A stretch of 33,466 bases of DNA from an uncultured bacterium (GTDB lineage: Bacteria > Bacteroidota > Bacteroidia > Bacteroidales > Bacteroidaceae), in contig CALZTP010000020.1 of NCBI GenBank assembly GCA_945829115.1, positions 1 through 33,466 of the forward strand. The letters are read 5' to 3'. Under the pieces are notes generated by a model that was not told the DNA's origin, searched no databases, and saw only the letters and a list, made by a program, of their open reading frames with translations. Position numbers and translations under genes: made by a program. Below, piece after piece: positions 1 through 7,636 of the stretch (positions within the stretch are counted from its first letter, which is position 1; each line of letters starts with the position of its first letter).

Positions 1-32
1 TGCATCACCAATCAATACAATCATTATAAAAA

Positions 33-40
33 TAATTTTG
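33..40 (+). promoter_or_regulatory. possible -7 element TAATTTTG
   Basis: TAATTTTG matches the Bacteroidota -7 consensus TAnnTTTG. No TTTG or TTG lies about 20 bp upstream within the window, and no convincing + strand gene follows. It may be a chance match in AT-rich DNA. Confidence 0.2.
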
Positions 41-80
41 CACACCTACTTAACAGTTTGCATAGCAGTGCCGTTTTTTA

Positions 81-124
81 TTGTAAACCAGCCTCCGAAA
101 AATTGTAAACCAGTTGTAAACCGA
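81..124. repeat. 11-bp phased direct repeats (iteron-like)
   Basis: The unit TTGTAAACCAG occurs at 81-91 and 103-113, and a third copy, TTGTAAACC, occurs at 114-122. Start-to-start distances are 22 and 11 bp, so all copies sit on the same face of the helix. The unit at 92-102 is unrelated in sequence but keeps the spacing. This pattern fits a protein-binding site, perhaps for a gene beyond the left edge. The binding protein is unknown. Confidence 0.6.
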
Positions 125-172
125 AGGCATTATGGACTGCTTTTATTATATGCAGAACGTGTTGAAAAGAAG

Positions 173-207
173 AGAGGCAAGTGCCTGTTTGTTAAGCACT
201 TGCCTCT
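173..207 (-). terminator. ppdK intrinsic terminator
   Basis: AGAGGCAAGTGC at 173-184 is perfectly complementary to GCACTTGCCTCT at 196-207, giving a 12-bp stem with an 11-nt loop. On the minus strand it lies about 28 nt past the ppdK stop codon and is followed by a pyrimidine-rich run, as expected for a Rho-independent terminator. Confidence 0.8.
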
Positions 208-235
208 TATCTTACTAATTTTCAGCATCTAAGGA

Positions 236-2956
236 TTATTCCTCTACAGCAGCCTGCGCGGCAGCGAGACGTGCGATTGGTACACGGAAAGGAGAGCAAG
301 AAGCATAGTTCATGCCTACCTTTGCACAGAACTTAACAGAAGAAGGCTCACCGCCGTGCTCACCACAGATACCAGTGCGGAGCTCTGGGCGTGTAGCACG
401 ACCGTTCTCGACAGCCATCTTGATAAGCTGTCCAACACCTTCTTGGTCGAGCACCTGGAATGGGTCTACCTTGAGAATCTTCTTCTCCATGTATGCAGGG
501 AGGAAAGAAGCGATGTCGTCACGAGAATAGCCGTAAGTCATCTGTGTAAGGTCGTTAGTACCGAATGAGAAGTACTCTGCCTCCTCAGCAATCTTACCTG
601 CAGTGAGTGCAGCGCGAGGAATCTCAATCATGGTACCGATTTCGTAGTCAACCTCAATACCCTGTTCAGCGAATACAGCCTTTGCAGTCTTCTTAATGAT
701 GCCCTTCTGCTGTTTGAGCTCCTGAACGGTACCGATGAGTGGAACCATGATCTCAGGGCATGGAGTTTTTCCTTCCTTCTTCAGTTCGCACGCAGCAGTA
801 AGGATAGCGCGTGTCTGCATTGCTGTGATTTCAGGGAAAGTGATACCGAGACGGCAACCACGGTGTCCGAGCATTGGGTTGTTCTCAGCGAGAGAGTTCA
901 CACGCTTCTTGATTTCCTGTACGCTTACGCCCATTTCCTTTGCCATAGTTTCCTGACCTGCCTTATCGTGAGGAACGAATTCGTGGAGAGGAGGGTCAAG
1001 GAGACGGATGTTCACATGTAGACCGTCCATAGCCTCAAGTATTCCCTTGAAGTCAGCCTTCTGATAAGGGAGAAGCTTAGCGAGTGCCTTCTCACGTCCT
1101 TCTACAGAGTCAGCGAGAATCATCTCACGCATAGCAATGATTTTCTGTCCTTCGAAGAACATATGCTCTGTACGTGTAAGACCGATACCCTTTGCACCAA
1201 ATTCACGTGCGATACGAGCGTCGTGAGGAGTATCTGCGTTTGTACGAACCTGAAGCTTTGTATATTTGTCGCAGAGGTCCATGAGTTCCTTGAAGTCTCC
1301 TGAGAGTTCAGCAGCTTTTGTCTCTACCTCGCCAGCGTATACCTGACCAGTAGTTCCGTTGAGAGAGATGTAATCGCCCTCCTTGTAAACAGTTCCGTCA
1401 ATCTCCACAGTTTTTGCCTTGTAGTCGACATTGATGGCACCTGCACCAGAAACGCAGCACTTACCCATACCACGTGCCACAACGGCAGCGTGAGAAGTCA
1501 TACCGCCACGTGCTGTAAGAATACCCTCAGCAGCAGACATACCTGCGAGGTCTTCTGGAGAAGTCTCGATACGTACCATGATGACCTTGTGTCCGTCTGC
1601 ATGCCATGCCTCTGCGTCATCAGCATGGAAAACGATTTGACCGCAAGCAGCACCTGGAGAAGCAGGGAGACCCTGAGTGATTACTTTTGCTTTTGAGAGT
1701 GCGAGTTTGTCAAATACAGGGTGGAGGAGTTCGTCGAGCTTTTGTGGCTCACAACGAAGAAGAGCAGTCTTCTCGTCGATCATGCCCTCGTGGAGGAGGT
1801 CCATAGCGATCTTCACCATAGCAGTACCTGTACGCTTTCCGTTACGAGTTTGTAGGAACCAGAGTTTTCCTTCCTGAACAGTGAACTCCATGTCCTGCAT
1901 ATCGTGGTAGTGGTGCTCAAGCTTGTCCTGAAGTTCATCAAGCTCCTTATAGAGTTCCGGCATAGCCTCTTCCATAGAAGGATACTTAGCTACGCGCTCC
2001 TCTTCAGAGATGCCTGCACGCTGAGCCCAACGCTGTGAGCCGATTTTGGTGATCTGCTGTGGAGTACGAATACCAGCAACCACATCCTCACCCTGTGCAT
2101 TGATGAGATACTCACCGTTGAAGAGGTTCTCACCGTTGCCAGCGTCACGAGAGAAGCAAACACCAGTAGCAGATGTGTCGCCCATGTTTCCGAATACCAT
2201 TGCCATAACAGAAACGGCTGTTCCCCACTCGTCTGGAATACCCTCCATCTTACGATAGAGAATAGCTCTTTCATTCATCCAGCTACGGAACACAGCGCAG
2301 ATAGCTCCCCAGAGCTGTTCGATAGGGTCTGTTGGGAAGTCCTGTCCTGTTTGTTCTTTAATTGCTGCCTTGAAGAGTTCTACGAGTTTCTTGAGCGACT
2401 CAACAGAGAGGTCTTTATCGAGCACCACTCCCTGCTCTTCCTTTACCTTTTCTATAATAGCCTCGAATGGGTCGATATCTTCTTTGTTTACTGGTTTAAG
2501 ACCCATTACAACGTCACCGTACATCTGTACAAAACGACGGTAAGAATCGTAAACGAAGTGAGGGTTTCCTGTTTTCTTCACCATTCCCTCTGCCACTTCA
2601 TCGTTAAGACCGAGGTTGAGGATTGTATCCATCATACCAGGCATAGAAGCGCGTGCACCAGAACGTACAGAAACGAGGAGAGGGTTTTCAACAGAACCGA
2701 ACTTACAGTTCATCAACGCCTCTGTGTGAGCAACAGCAGCACTTACCTCTTCTTGAAGAAGTTCCTTGATTTTCTGTTCACCGACTTCGTAATACTCATT
2801 ACATGTGTCTGTAGTGATAGTGAAACCAGGAGGAACAGGAACACCGATGAGGTTCATCTCGGCAAGGTTAGCACCCTTACCACCGAGCACTTCACGCATA
2901 GAAGCGTTTCCTTCTGCTTGTCCGTTACCAAAAGTGTAAACTCTTTTTTGTGACAT
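236..2956 (-). CDS. ppdK: pyruvate, phosphate dikinase
   Basis: This 906-aa protein reversibly converts pyruvate, ATP and phosphate to PEP, AMP and PPi in the cytoplasm. In anaerobic Bacteroidota it links PEP and pyruvate in glycolysis or gluconeogenesis. The length is typical of the family. The domains appear in the expected order. First comes an N-terminal ATP-grasp region with the GGKGANLAEM signature (residues 25-34). The swivelling phosphohistidine domain contains GGMTSHAAVVARG, with catalytic His489. The C-terminal PEP/pyruvate barrel carries GTNDLTQMTYGYSRDD (799-814) and the catalytic Cys864 in GICGEHGG. The start MSQKRVYTFG is the usual family start. It is a single-gene transcription unit with its own promoter about 170 bp upstream and a strong terminator. 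It is divergent from rlmD. No frameshift or missing catalytic residue was seen. Confidence 0.97.
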   Translation of the reverse strand: MSQKRVYTFGNGQAEGNASMREVLGGKGANLAEMNLIGVPVPPGFTITTDTCNEYYEVGEQKIKELLQEEVSAAVAHTEALMNCKFGSVENPLLVSVRSGARASMPGMMDTILNLGLNDEVAEGMVKKTGNPHFVYDSYRRFVQMYGDVVMGLKPVNKEDIDPFEAIIEKVKEEQGVVLDKDLSVESLKKLVELFKAAIKEQTGQDFPTDPIEQLWGAICAVFRSWMNERAILYRKMEGIPDEWGTAVSVMAMVFGNMGDTSATGVCFSRDAGNGENLFNGEYLINAQGEDVVAGIRTPQQITKIGSQRWAQRAGISEEERVAKYPSMEEAMPELYKELDELQDKLEHHYHDMQDMEFTVQEGKLWFLQTRNGKRTGTAMVKIAMDLLHEGMIDEKTALLRCEPQKLDELLHPVFDKLALSKAKVITQGLPASPGAACGQIVFHADDAEAWHADGHKVIMVRIETSPEDLAGMSAAEGILTARGGMTSHAAVVARGMGKCCVSGAGAINVDYKAKTVEIDGTVYKEGDYISLNGTTGQVYAGEVETKAAELSGDFKELMDLCDKYTKLQVRTNADTPHDARIAREFGAKGIGLTRTEHMFFEGQKIIAMREMILADSVEGREKALAKLLPYQKADFKGILEAMDGLHVNIRLLDPPLHEFVPHDKAGQETMAKEMGVSVQEIKKRVNSLAENNPMLGHRGCRLGITFPEITAMQTRAILTAACELKKEGKTPCPEIMVPLIGTVQELKQQKGIIKKTAKAVFAEQGIEVDYEIGTMIEIPRAALTAGKIAEEAEYFSFGTNDLTQMTYGYSRDDIASFLPAYMEKKILKVDPFQVLDQEGVGQLIKMAVENGRATRPELRTGICGEHGGEPSSVKFCAKVGMNYASCSPFRVPIARLAAAQAAVEE

Positions 2957-3018
2957 AATGATTTAAATTATTATTTTTGTTAAAGTATATAGTTGCTTCC
3001 AATAGTATTATTGTGTTC

Positions 3019-3032
3019 ACGTTTCTAAACGT
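3019..3032. promoter_or_regulatory. palindrome ACGTTT-CT-AAACGT in the ppdK leader
   Basis: A perfect 6-2-6 inverted repeat lies between the predicted ppdK promoter and its start codon, about 63 bp upstream of the ATG. It is embedded in a looser symmetry (TGTT...AACA) spanning about 3013-3051. It could be an operator or a 5'UTR hairpin; the sequence alone does not decide. Confidence 0.4.
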
Positions 3033-3126
3033 ATAAACGAAAGTGTTAACAAAATGTATTTTCAAACAATGTGTCAGTTATCACTCTTCTCAAGAACCTT
3101 TTCACACCGTTTTCTCTTACAGAATG

Positions 3127-3158
3127 CAAAAATACAAAATTCTCCGCATTTGACCAAA
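3127..3158 (-). promoter_or_regulatory. ppdK promoter
   Basis: On the minus strand a TTTG -33 box (3155-3158) is followed after 20 bp by TATTTTTG (3127-3134), which fits the Bacteroidota TTTG/TAnnTTTG promoter. The predicted transcription start is near 3120, giving a leader of about 165 nt before the ppdK ATG at 2956. Confidence 0.65.
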
Positions 3159-3185
3159 CTTTTTGCATATAAAATGCGAAAGTTT
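3156..3185. promoter_or_regulatory. inverted repeat overlapping the ppdK -33 box
   Basis: AAACTTTTTGCAT (3156-3168) pairs with ATGCGAAAGTTT (3174-3185): 12 pairs including one G-T, with one bulged base and a 5-nt loop. It overlaps the ppdK -33 box and sits between the divergent ppdK and rlmD promoters, so it is placed like an operator. The binding protein is unknown. Confidence 0.45.
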
Positions 3186-3215
3186 TTCACGTTAATATAT
3201 TTTTAATGTTTTTTC

Positions 3216-3246
3216 TTGTTTGTATCGGGAGAATTTTCTAACTTTG
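3216..3246 (+). promoter_or_regulatory. rlmD promoter
   Basis: TTG (3216-3218) is followed after 20 bp by TAACTTTG (3239-3246), a good match to the Bacteroidota -33/-7 pattern. The predicted start near 3253 leaves about 50 nt before the rlmD ATG at 3305. The 348-bp gap 2957-3304 holds only these two promoters, the two inverted repeats and AT-rich sequence. Confidence 0.65.
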
Positions 3247-3304
3247 TGACGAAATAGTGCCATTTGGCATTGAGTAGAAATTTTTTCAGATAAAAAAAGG
3301 AATA

Positions 3305-4774
3305 ATGAGCAGAAAAAAGAAGCCCCTGCCAATAATAGAAAATGTGACAATCGAAAGCGTTGCTGCAGAAGGGAAAAGCATCGTTAGGTGGAACGACATG
3401 GTTGTTTTTGTACCGTTTTGCGTTCCTGGCGATGTTGTAGACCTTCAAGTCAGGAAGAAGAAGCATTCGTATTGTGAGGCGGAGGTGATACGTTTCCATA
3501 AAAAAAGTGATGTAAGGACCGAGCCACGCTGTGAGCACTTCGGTCTTTGCGGTGGCTGCAAATGGCAGCAGCTTCCATACGAAGAGCAGTTAAAGGCGAA
3601 GCAGGAGCAGGTTCTGCAGCAGCTTCGCAGAATTGGTCATGTGGAACTCCCAGAGTGCCACCCTATCATGGGTAGCGAGAAGCAGTTTGAGTATAGGAAC
3701 AAGATTGAATTTGGTTGCTCAGACAAGCGCTGGCTCACCCCAGAGCAGATTTCCTCTGGCACCACGTTTGAAGACATGAACGCTATTGGTTTCCATATCA
3801 CTGGAGCCTTCGACAAGATTCTCCCTATTCAGAAGTGCCACCTTATGGACAACCTCTGCAACGACATTCGCAATGCCATTGCCAACTATGCCCGCGAGCA
3901 GCACCTCACACACTACAACCTCCGGGAGCAGCACGGTCTCTTGAGAGACATGATGATTAGAAATTCGAACACTGGCGAATGGATGTTTCTCATGCAATTT
4001 GGACCAAAGGTACATGTGGCACCAGCAGAAGGCTACGCAGAGGCAGAGAAGATGGAGCATTTCGACAAGAACAGTGCGATGGCACTCCTTGAGCACCTCT
4101 CATTTCTCTTCCCACAAATAACTTCCCTCCTTTGGGTTTACAATCCGAAATGCAACGACACGTTCGGTGATCTTAACGTACATATATATAAAGGTGAAGA
4201 CCATATCTTTGAGATTATGGAAGACCTTCGGTTTAAGGTAGGTCCAAAATCATTCTACCAGACAAACACCGATCAGGCTTACCATCTCTACTCTGTCGCT
4301 CGCGAATTTGCCCAGCTGACAGGCAATGAAGTTGTCTACGACCTTTACACCGGAACGGGTACTATAGCGAACTTTGTGGCAAAGAAAGCACAGAAGGTGA
4401 TTGGAATCGAGTATGTTCCTGAAGCCATTGAAGACGCAAAGGTCAACTCCGTGATCAACGGTATCACTAACACCGAGTTTTTTGCAGGAGACATGAAAGA
4501 CATCCTCACCGAGGAGTTTATCTCTGTTCATGGCAAGCCAGACACCATCATCACAGACCCTCCTCGTGCTGGTATGCATCAGGATGTTGTGAACGTGATA
4601 CTTGGAGCGAAGCCGAAGCGAATTGTCTACGTAAGCTGTAATCCAGCCACTCAGGCAAGAGACCTCCAGCTGTTAGACGTTGACTATAAGGTTGTTGCCA
4701 TTCAACCTGTGGACATGTTCCCTCACACCCCTCATGTTGAGAACGTTGTTCTCCTTGAGAGAAAAGATTCATGA
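3305..4774 (+). CDS. rlmD: 23S rRNA (uracil-C5) methyltransferase, RlmD/RumA type
   Basis: A 489-aa SAM-dependent methyltransferase of the TrmA/RumA family, predicted to make 5-methyluridine in 23S rRNA. An N-terminal TRAM-like RNA-binding region (about residues 10-65) follows a basic start MSRKKK. Cys76, Cys82, Cys85 (CEHFGLCGGC) and probably Cys178 match the 4Fe-4S ligands of this family. The C-terminal Rossmann methyltransferase domain shows YDLYTGTGTIANF (345-357) for SAM binding, TDPPRAGMH (417-425) and the catalytic Cys445 in YVSCNPAT. All key residues are present. The family also contains tRNA and other 23S site enzymes (RlmC, TrmA). Bacteroidota often carry more than one paralogue, so the exact target uridine is uncertain. 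It is transcribed from its own promoter, divergently from ppdK. Confidence 0.9.
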   Translation: MSRKKKPLPIIENVTIESVAAEGKSIVRWNDMVVFVPFCVPGDVVDLQVRKKKHSYCEAEVIRFHKKSDVRTEPRCEHFGLCGGCKWQQLPYEEQLKAKQEQVLQQLRRIGHVELPECHPIMGSEKQFEYRNKIEFGCSDKRWLTPEQISSGTTFEDMNAIGFHITGAFDKILPIQKCHLMDNLCNDIRNAIANYAREQHLTHYNLREQHGLLRDMMIRNSNTGEWMFLMQFGPKVHVAPAEGYAEAEKMEHFDKNSAMALLEHLSFLFPQITSLLWVYNPKCNDTFGDLNVHIYKGEDHIFEIMEDLRFKVGPKSFYQTNTDQAYHLYSVAREFAQLTGNEVVYDLYTGTGTIANFVAKKAQKVIGIEYVPEAIEDAKVNSVINGITNTEFFAGDMKDILTEEFISVHGKPDTIITDPPRAGMHQDVVNVILGAKPKRIVYVSCNPATQARDLQLLDVDYKVVAIQPVDMFPHTPHVENVVLLERKDS

Positions 4775-4878
4775 CATTAACTTTTTTTCTTCTATAGAAC
4801 AGATAACCAGAAGTAAGGGTGCAGGATTATTATTATGATCCTTGAACCGCCCTACTACACACAAAAAACTCTTGCATT
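4775..4878 (+). other. rlmD to prenyl synthase intergenic
   Basis: A 104-bp spacer. It contains a T-rich stretch just after the rlmD stop and a small hairpin-like repeat (AGGAT ... ATCCT, about 4823-4843). No clear TAnnTTTG promoter or strong terminator was found, so the downstream genes may be co-transcribed with rlmD. Confidence 0.4.
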
Positions 4879-5850
4879 ATGACATCATCAGAGATTCTGC
4901 AGTTGGTGAACGATTATATCAACAACTTGCCTTACGAACGCACACCACAGTCGCTCTATGAGCCAGTGAAATACACTTTAAGATTGGGTGGAAAGAGAAT
5001 ACGTCCAGTTCTTATGGTCTTGAGCTACAACCTTTTCAAGGAAGACGTAAAAGAAATACTTCCATGTGCCTGCGGACTTGAAACCTATCACAACTACACA
5101 CTCCTTCACGATGACCTCATGGATAATGCCGATATGAGAAGAGGAGAACTAACCGTACACAAGAAATGGGATGCAAACACTGCTATCCTTTCTGGAGACT
5201 CTATGCTCGTGCTTGCCTACCAGCGCATAGCACAATGCCCAAAGGAATACCTTGCAGAGATTCTTCCTCTCTTTACAGAAACCGCCCTTGAGATTGGTGA
5301 GGGCCAGCAGTATGATATGGAGTTTGAAAACCGCGATGACGTAACAGAAGACGAATACATAGAGATGATTCGCCTAAAGACGAGCGTTCTTCTTGCCTGC
5401 GCAATGAAGATAGGAGCCATTGCTGGCGGTGCTGATAAAGAAACTCAGGAGAACCTATACAAATTCGGTGAGCAGATAGGACTCGCTTTCCAGTTGCAGG
5501 ACGATTTCCTTGACGTTTACGGAGACCCAAAGGTATTTGGAAAGGTTATTGGTGGAGATATCACGTCAAACAAGAAGACTTTCATGCTCATAAATGCCAT
5601 GCTGCGTGCAGAGGGAGCCGACAAGGAAGAGTTGAGGAAATGGCTTGATGCAAAGACTTTTAACCGCGAGGAGAAGGTTTCTGCTATCACAGCTCTGTAT
5701 ACGAAATTGGGAATAGACACTCTTGCCAAGGAGAAGATAGAATGCTATTTCCAGCGTGGTCGGGATTATCTTGACAAAGTTGCTCTCCCTGCAGAACGTA
5801 AGGCAGAGCTTATTGCTTACACAAACGAGATGATGAAGCGCAATAAATAA
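4879..5850 (+). CDS. polyprenyl (isoprenyl) diphosphate synthase, trans type
   Basis: A 323-aa trans-isoprenyl diphosphate synthase that condenses IPP with allylic diphosphates to make farnesyl, geranylgeranyl or longer chains for quinones and membrane lipids. Both aspartate-rich Mg2+ sites are present: the first, HDDLMDNADMRRG, with DDLMD at residues 78-82, and the second, LQDDFLDVYGDP, with D208, D209 and D212. The GGKRIRP motif (37-43) binds IPP. The first motif lacks the two-residue insertion of classical bacterial farnesyl synthases, and Tyr73 sits five residues before it, which often limits chain length. The product is probably short to medium chain, but this cannot be fixed from sequence alone. 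Its TAA is directly followed by the tatD ATG, so the two genes form an operon. Confidence 0.88.
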   Translation: MTSSEILQLVNDYINNLPYERTPQSLYEPVKYTLRLGGKRIRPVLMVLSYNLFKEDVKEILPCACGLETYHNYTLLHDDLMDNADMRRGELTVHKKWDANTAILSGDSMLVLAYQRIAQCPKEYLAEILPLFTETALEIGEGQQYDMEFENRDDVTEDEYIEMIRLKTSVLLACAMKIGAIAGGADKETQENLYKFGEQIGLAFQLQDDFLDVYGDPKVFGKVIGGDITSNKKTFMLINAMLRAEGADKEELRKWLDAKTFNREEKVSAITALYTKLGIDTLAKEKIECYFQRGRDYLDKVALPAERKAELIAYTNEMMKRNK

Positions 5851-6627
5851 ATGATTGATACACATACACATATCGACGCTGAGGATTTTCTTGAAGATGT
5901 TACAGAAACCATTCAGAGAGCACTGGAGCGAGGCATAGAGAAAATGTTTCTACCTGCCATTGACTACCCCTCTTCTCTTCGCATTCTGGAAATCTGCAGG
6001 AAATTCCATGGTGTCTGCTATCCCATGCTTGGTCTACACCCAGAGGAAGTAAAGGACGACTGGGCGGACGTTGTTGAAAAGCTCACAGAGCTTGAGAAGA
6101 AAACCATCGACCAGAAGGTGATTGCCGTTGGTGAGGTAGGACTTGACTTCTATTGGAGTCGAGAATACGAGAGCGAGCAGTTGGCAGCTTTTGAAAAGCA
6201 GATAGAATGGTCTATAGACCGCCACTTGCCGCTGATGATTCATTGTCGGAAGGCACAGAACGAGATGGTGAAGCTTCTAAGAAGATACGAGAAAGAACTC
6301 TGTGGCGGTGTGTTCCATTGTTTCACTGGTAACGACCGTGAGGCTTTAGAATTGCTGCAGTTTGAGAAATTTTCTCTTGGCATTGGTGGTGTCTTCACGT
6401 TCAAGAAGTCTCCCCTACCCTCCGTTCTTCCCACTGTTGTTCCTCTGAGCAGAATTGTTCTTGAGACCGACTCCCCCTACATGGCTCCTGTTCCTCATCG
6501 TGGAAAGCGTAATGAACCAATGTATGTTCACGACATTGCCCTCCGCATAGCAGAGGCATATTCTGTTTCTTTGGAAGAGCTTAACACCATTACGAATGAA
6601 AATGTGAGAAGAATTTTTGGAGTGTAG
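5851..6627 (+). CDS. tatD: TatD-family metal-dependent hydrolase / DNase
   Basis: A 258-aa TIM-barrel hydrolase of the TatD family. These are Mg2+-dependent 3'-5' exonucleases, often linked to DNA repair and clearance. The metal-ligand set is complete: His5 and His7 in THTHID, Glu95 in GEVGLDFYW, His131 in MIHCRKA, His156 in VFHCFTG and Asp207 in ETDSPYMAP. The length is typical. Its ATG directly follows the stop codon of the prenyl synthase, indicating translational coupling. TatD paralogues (YcfH, YjjV) are hard to tell apart, so the symbol is used at family level. Downstream, 6641-6697 contains an imperfect inverted repeat (GCAGGA ... TCCTGC) without a U-run, at best a weak terminator. Confidence 0.9.
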   Translation: MIDTHTHIDAEDFLEDVTETIQRALERGIEKMFLPAIDYPSSLRILEICRKFHGVCYPMLGLHPEEVKDDWADVVEKLTELEKKTIDQKVIAVGEVGLDFYWSREYESEQLAAFEKQIEWSIDRHLPLMIHCRKAQNEMVKLLRRYEKELCGGVFHCFTGNDREALELLQFEKFSLGIGGVFTFKKSPLPSVLPTVVPLSRIVLETDSPYMAPVPHRGKRNEPMYVHDIALRIAEAYSVSLEELNTITNENVRRIFGV

Positions 6628-6761
6628 AAAGCATCTGTTGGCAGGAGGTAGATATATGATTTCAAAACAGAGAGAATAGCGTTTTTACCTTTCCTGCTCT
6701 AAAAAACCATAATTTTTAGTCAAAAAAAAGAAAAAGAGTCGGGAAAGTCAAAAAATATTAT

Positions 6762-6769
6762 TAACTTTG
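6762..6769 (+). promoter_or_regulatory. tRNA-Arg promoter (-7 element)
   Basis: TAACTTTG lies 29 bp before the mature tRNA 5' end, so transcription would begin about 20 nt upstream of it. The -33 position (around 6738-6741) has no TTTG. A TCGGGAAAG sequence at 6739-6747 resembles the TCGGGACAA repeats next to the other promoter of this island. Confidence 0.55.
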
Positions 6770-6798
6770 CATTTAGAAAAGACGCAGACAAAAAAAAT

Positions 6799-6870
6799 GC
6801 ATCTGTAGTTCAATGGATAGAATAGAAGATTCCGGTTCTTCAGATTAGGGTTCGATTCCCTACAGGTGTA
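6799..6870 (+). tRNA. tRNA-Arg (anticodon CCG)
   Basis: A full cloverleaf can be drawn by hand over 72 nt. The acceptor is GCATCTG with CAGGTGT, including two G-T pairs. The D arm is GTTC/GAAT. The anticodon stem GAAGA/TCTTC has loop TTCCGGT, which reads CCG and decodes CGG arginine. A 4-nt variable loop follows. The T stem TAGGG/CCCTA has loop TTCGATT, and the discriminator base is A. No CCA is encoded, so it would be added after transcription. It has its own promoter element and terminator and stands alone. Confidence 0.93.
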
Positions 6871-6871
6871 C

Positions 6872-6930
6872 AAATCCCTCCTTCACTCTGTTTCGCTTGC
6901 TTTGAAAACAGTAGTAAAGGAGGGATTTTT
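6872..6930 (+). terminator. tRNA-Arg terminator
   Basis: AAATCCCTCCTT (6872-6883) is complementary to AAGGAGGGATTT (6917-6928) and is followed by Ts. An inner stem CTGTTT (6888-6893) / AAACAG (6906-6911) stabilises it. It begins immediately after the tRNA 3' end and is a strong intrinsic terminator. Confidence 0.85.
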
Positions 6931-6989
6931 GTTTCTAATAGCATTTCGGCAAATACCTATACATATGCTTTGAAGGCGATTTTTTAAAA

Positions 6990-7327
6990 AAAACCTTAAC
7001 ACCTTAACACCTTAACTCCTTACTTTTTTCACTTCTACACAGAAAATCTTAAAATCTTCACTCAACTGAGCATCGCGCGCGCGAGCGCGATATATATGTA
7101 TATATCCTTTCTATAAAAATAATACTTTATTTAAAGAATAATAGATTAGAGAAAACATAGACTTATAGCCTCGAAAGGAGTGCAAGCACTCCAAAAACAG
7201 CATTCTGGGAAATTTGGCGTCTGACTTTTGAACTTATTTGGGATTGTTGGCAATATGAGTTTTTTTTGCGTATGTGCGTCCAAGTAAGAAAAAGTAAGGA
7301 GTTAAGGTGTTAAGGTGTTAAGGTTTT
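6990..7327. repeat. inverted repeat pair, about 40 bp arms
   Basis: The left arm (6990-7030) reads as three 8-bp ACCTTAAC-type units, then TCCTTACTTTTTTC. The right arm (7288-7327) is its reverse complement, differing by one T in a homopolymer. The arms enclose about 260 bp of non-coding DNA. The arrangement resembles the terminal inverted repeats of a small non-autonomous element (MITE) or a very large stem-loop. No clear target-site duplication was found. Confidence 0.7.
7072..7106. repeat. alternating CG then AT tract
   Basis: A run of CG dinucleotides contains the perfect palindrome TCGCGCGCGCGA (7073-7084). A second symmetry joins ATCGCGC (7072-7078) with GCGCGAT (7085-7091). Alternating TA follows to about 7106. 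Such sequence is prone to cruciform or left-handed DNA and is very unlike the AT-rich surroundings. Confidence 0.75.
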
Positions 7328-7362
7328 GTCTCGAGGCCTTAGCTCTTTCTCTTTCCTACATC

Positions 7363-7488
7363 GCAACCTTCTCATCTCGCAACCTTTCCAGCTTGCAACC
7401 TTCTCATCTCGCAACCTTTCCAACTTGCAACCTTCTCATCTCGCACCTTTCCACCTCGCAACCTTCTCATCTCGCATCTTTCCACCTT
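7363..7488 (+). repeat. 16/32-bp tandem array
   Basis: Eight half-units of 15-16 bp alternate between GCAACCTTCTCATCTC and GCAACCTTTCCAnCTT, making four 32-bp (30-32) repeats. The last two odd-type half-units lost one base. Single-base losses and a unit length not divisible by three argue against coding. There are no unique spacers, so it is not a CRISPR array. Confidence 0.85.
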
Positions 7489-7490
7489 GC

Positions 7491-7527
7491 AACCTTAACA
7501 CCTTAACTCCTTACTTTTTTCACTTCT
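7491..7527 (+). repeat. third copy of the CCTTAACACCTTAACTCC arm
   Basis: This direct copy of the left arm at 6992-7036 is identical in sequence including the trailing CACTTCT. It is shorter by one 8-bp ACCTTAAC unit. It directly follows the 16-bp tandem array. Confidence 0.8.
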
Positions 7528-7604
7528 CAGCCATTTTTCGCAAGCAATATTTTGGGTTGCTTTGCAACCCTTTGGAGGCAGTTAGAAATCATGGTTTTCA
7601 GGAT

Positions 7605-7636
7605 TCGGGACAAACACCTCTCGGCGGTCGGGACAA
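7605..7636 (+). promoter_or_regulatory. paired TCGGGACAA motifs upstream of a promoter
   Basis: TCGGGACAA occurs at 7605-7613 and 7628-7636. The copies are 23 bp apart, about two helical turns, and the second ends 3 bp before the predicted -33 box of the next promoter. The position fits an activator or repressor site. Confidence 0.4.

Noticed and set aside
38..232. 64-aa frame at the left edge
   Set aside because: It starts at a TTG inside a promoter-like element, runs through the 11-bp repeats and the ppdK terminator stem, and resembles no protein.
2351..2953. 200-aa frame antisense to ppdK
   Set aside because: A shadow of ppdK codon usage: Phe/Leu/Ser/Cys-rich with no recognisable motif, while the opposite strand is unmistakably ppdK.
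7363..7488. CRISPR array
   Set aside because: Units are contiguous with no unique spacers, and no cas gene is present.
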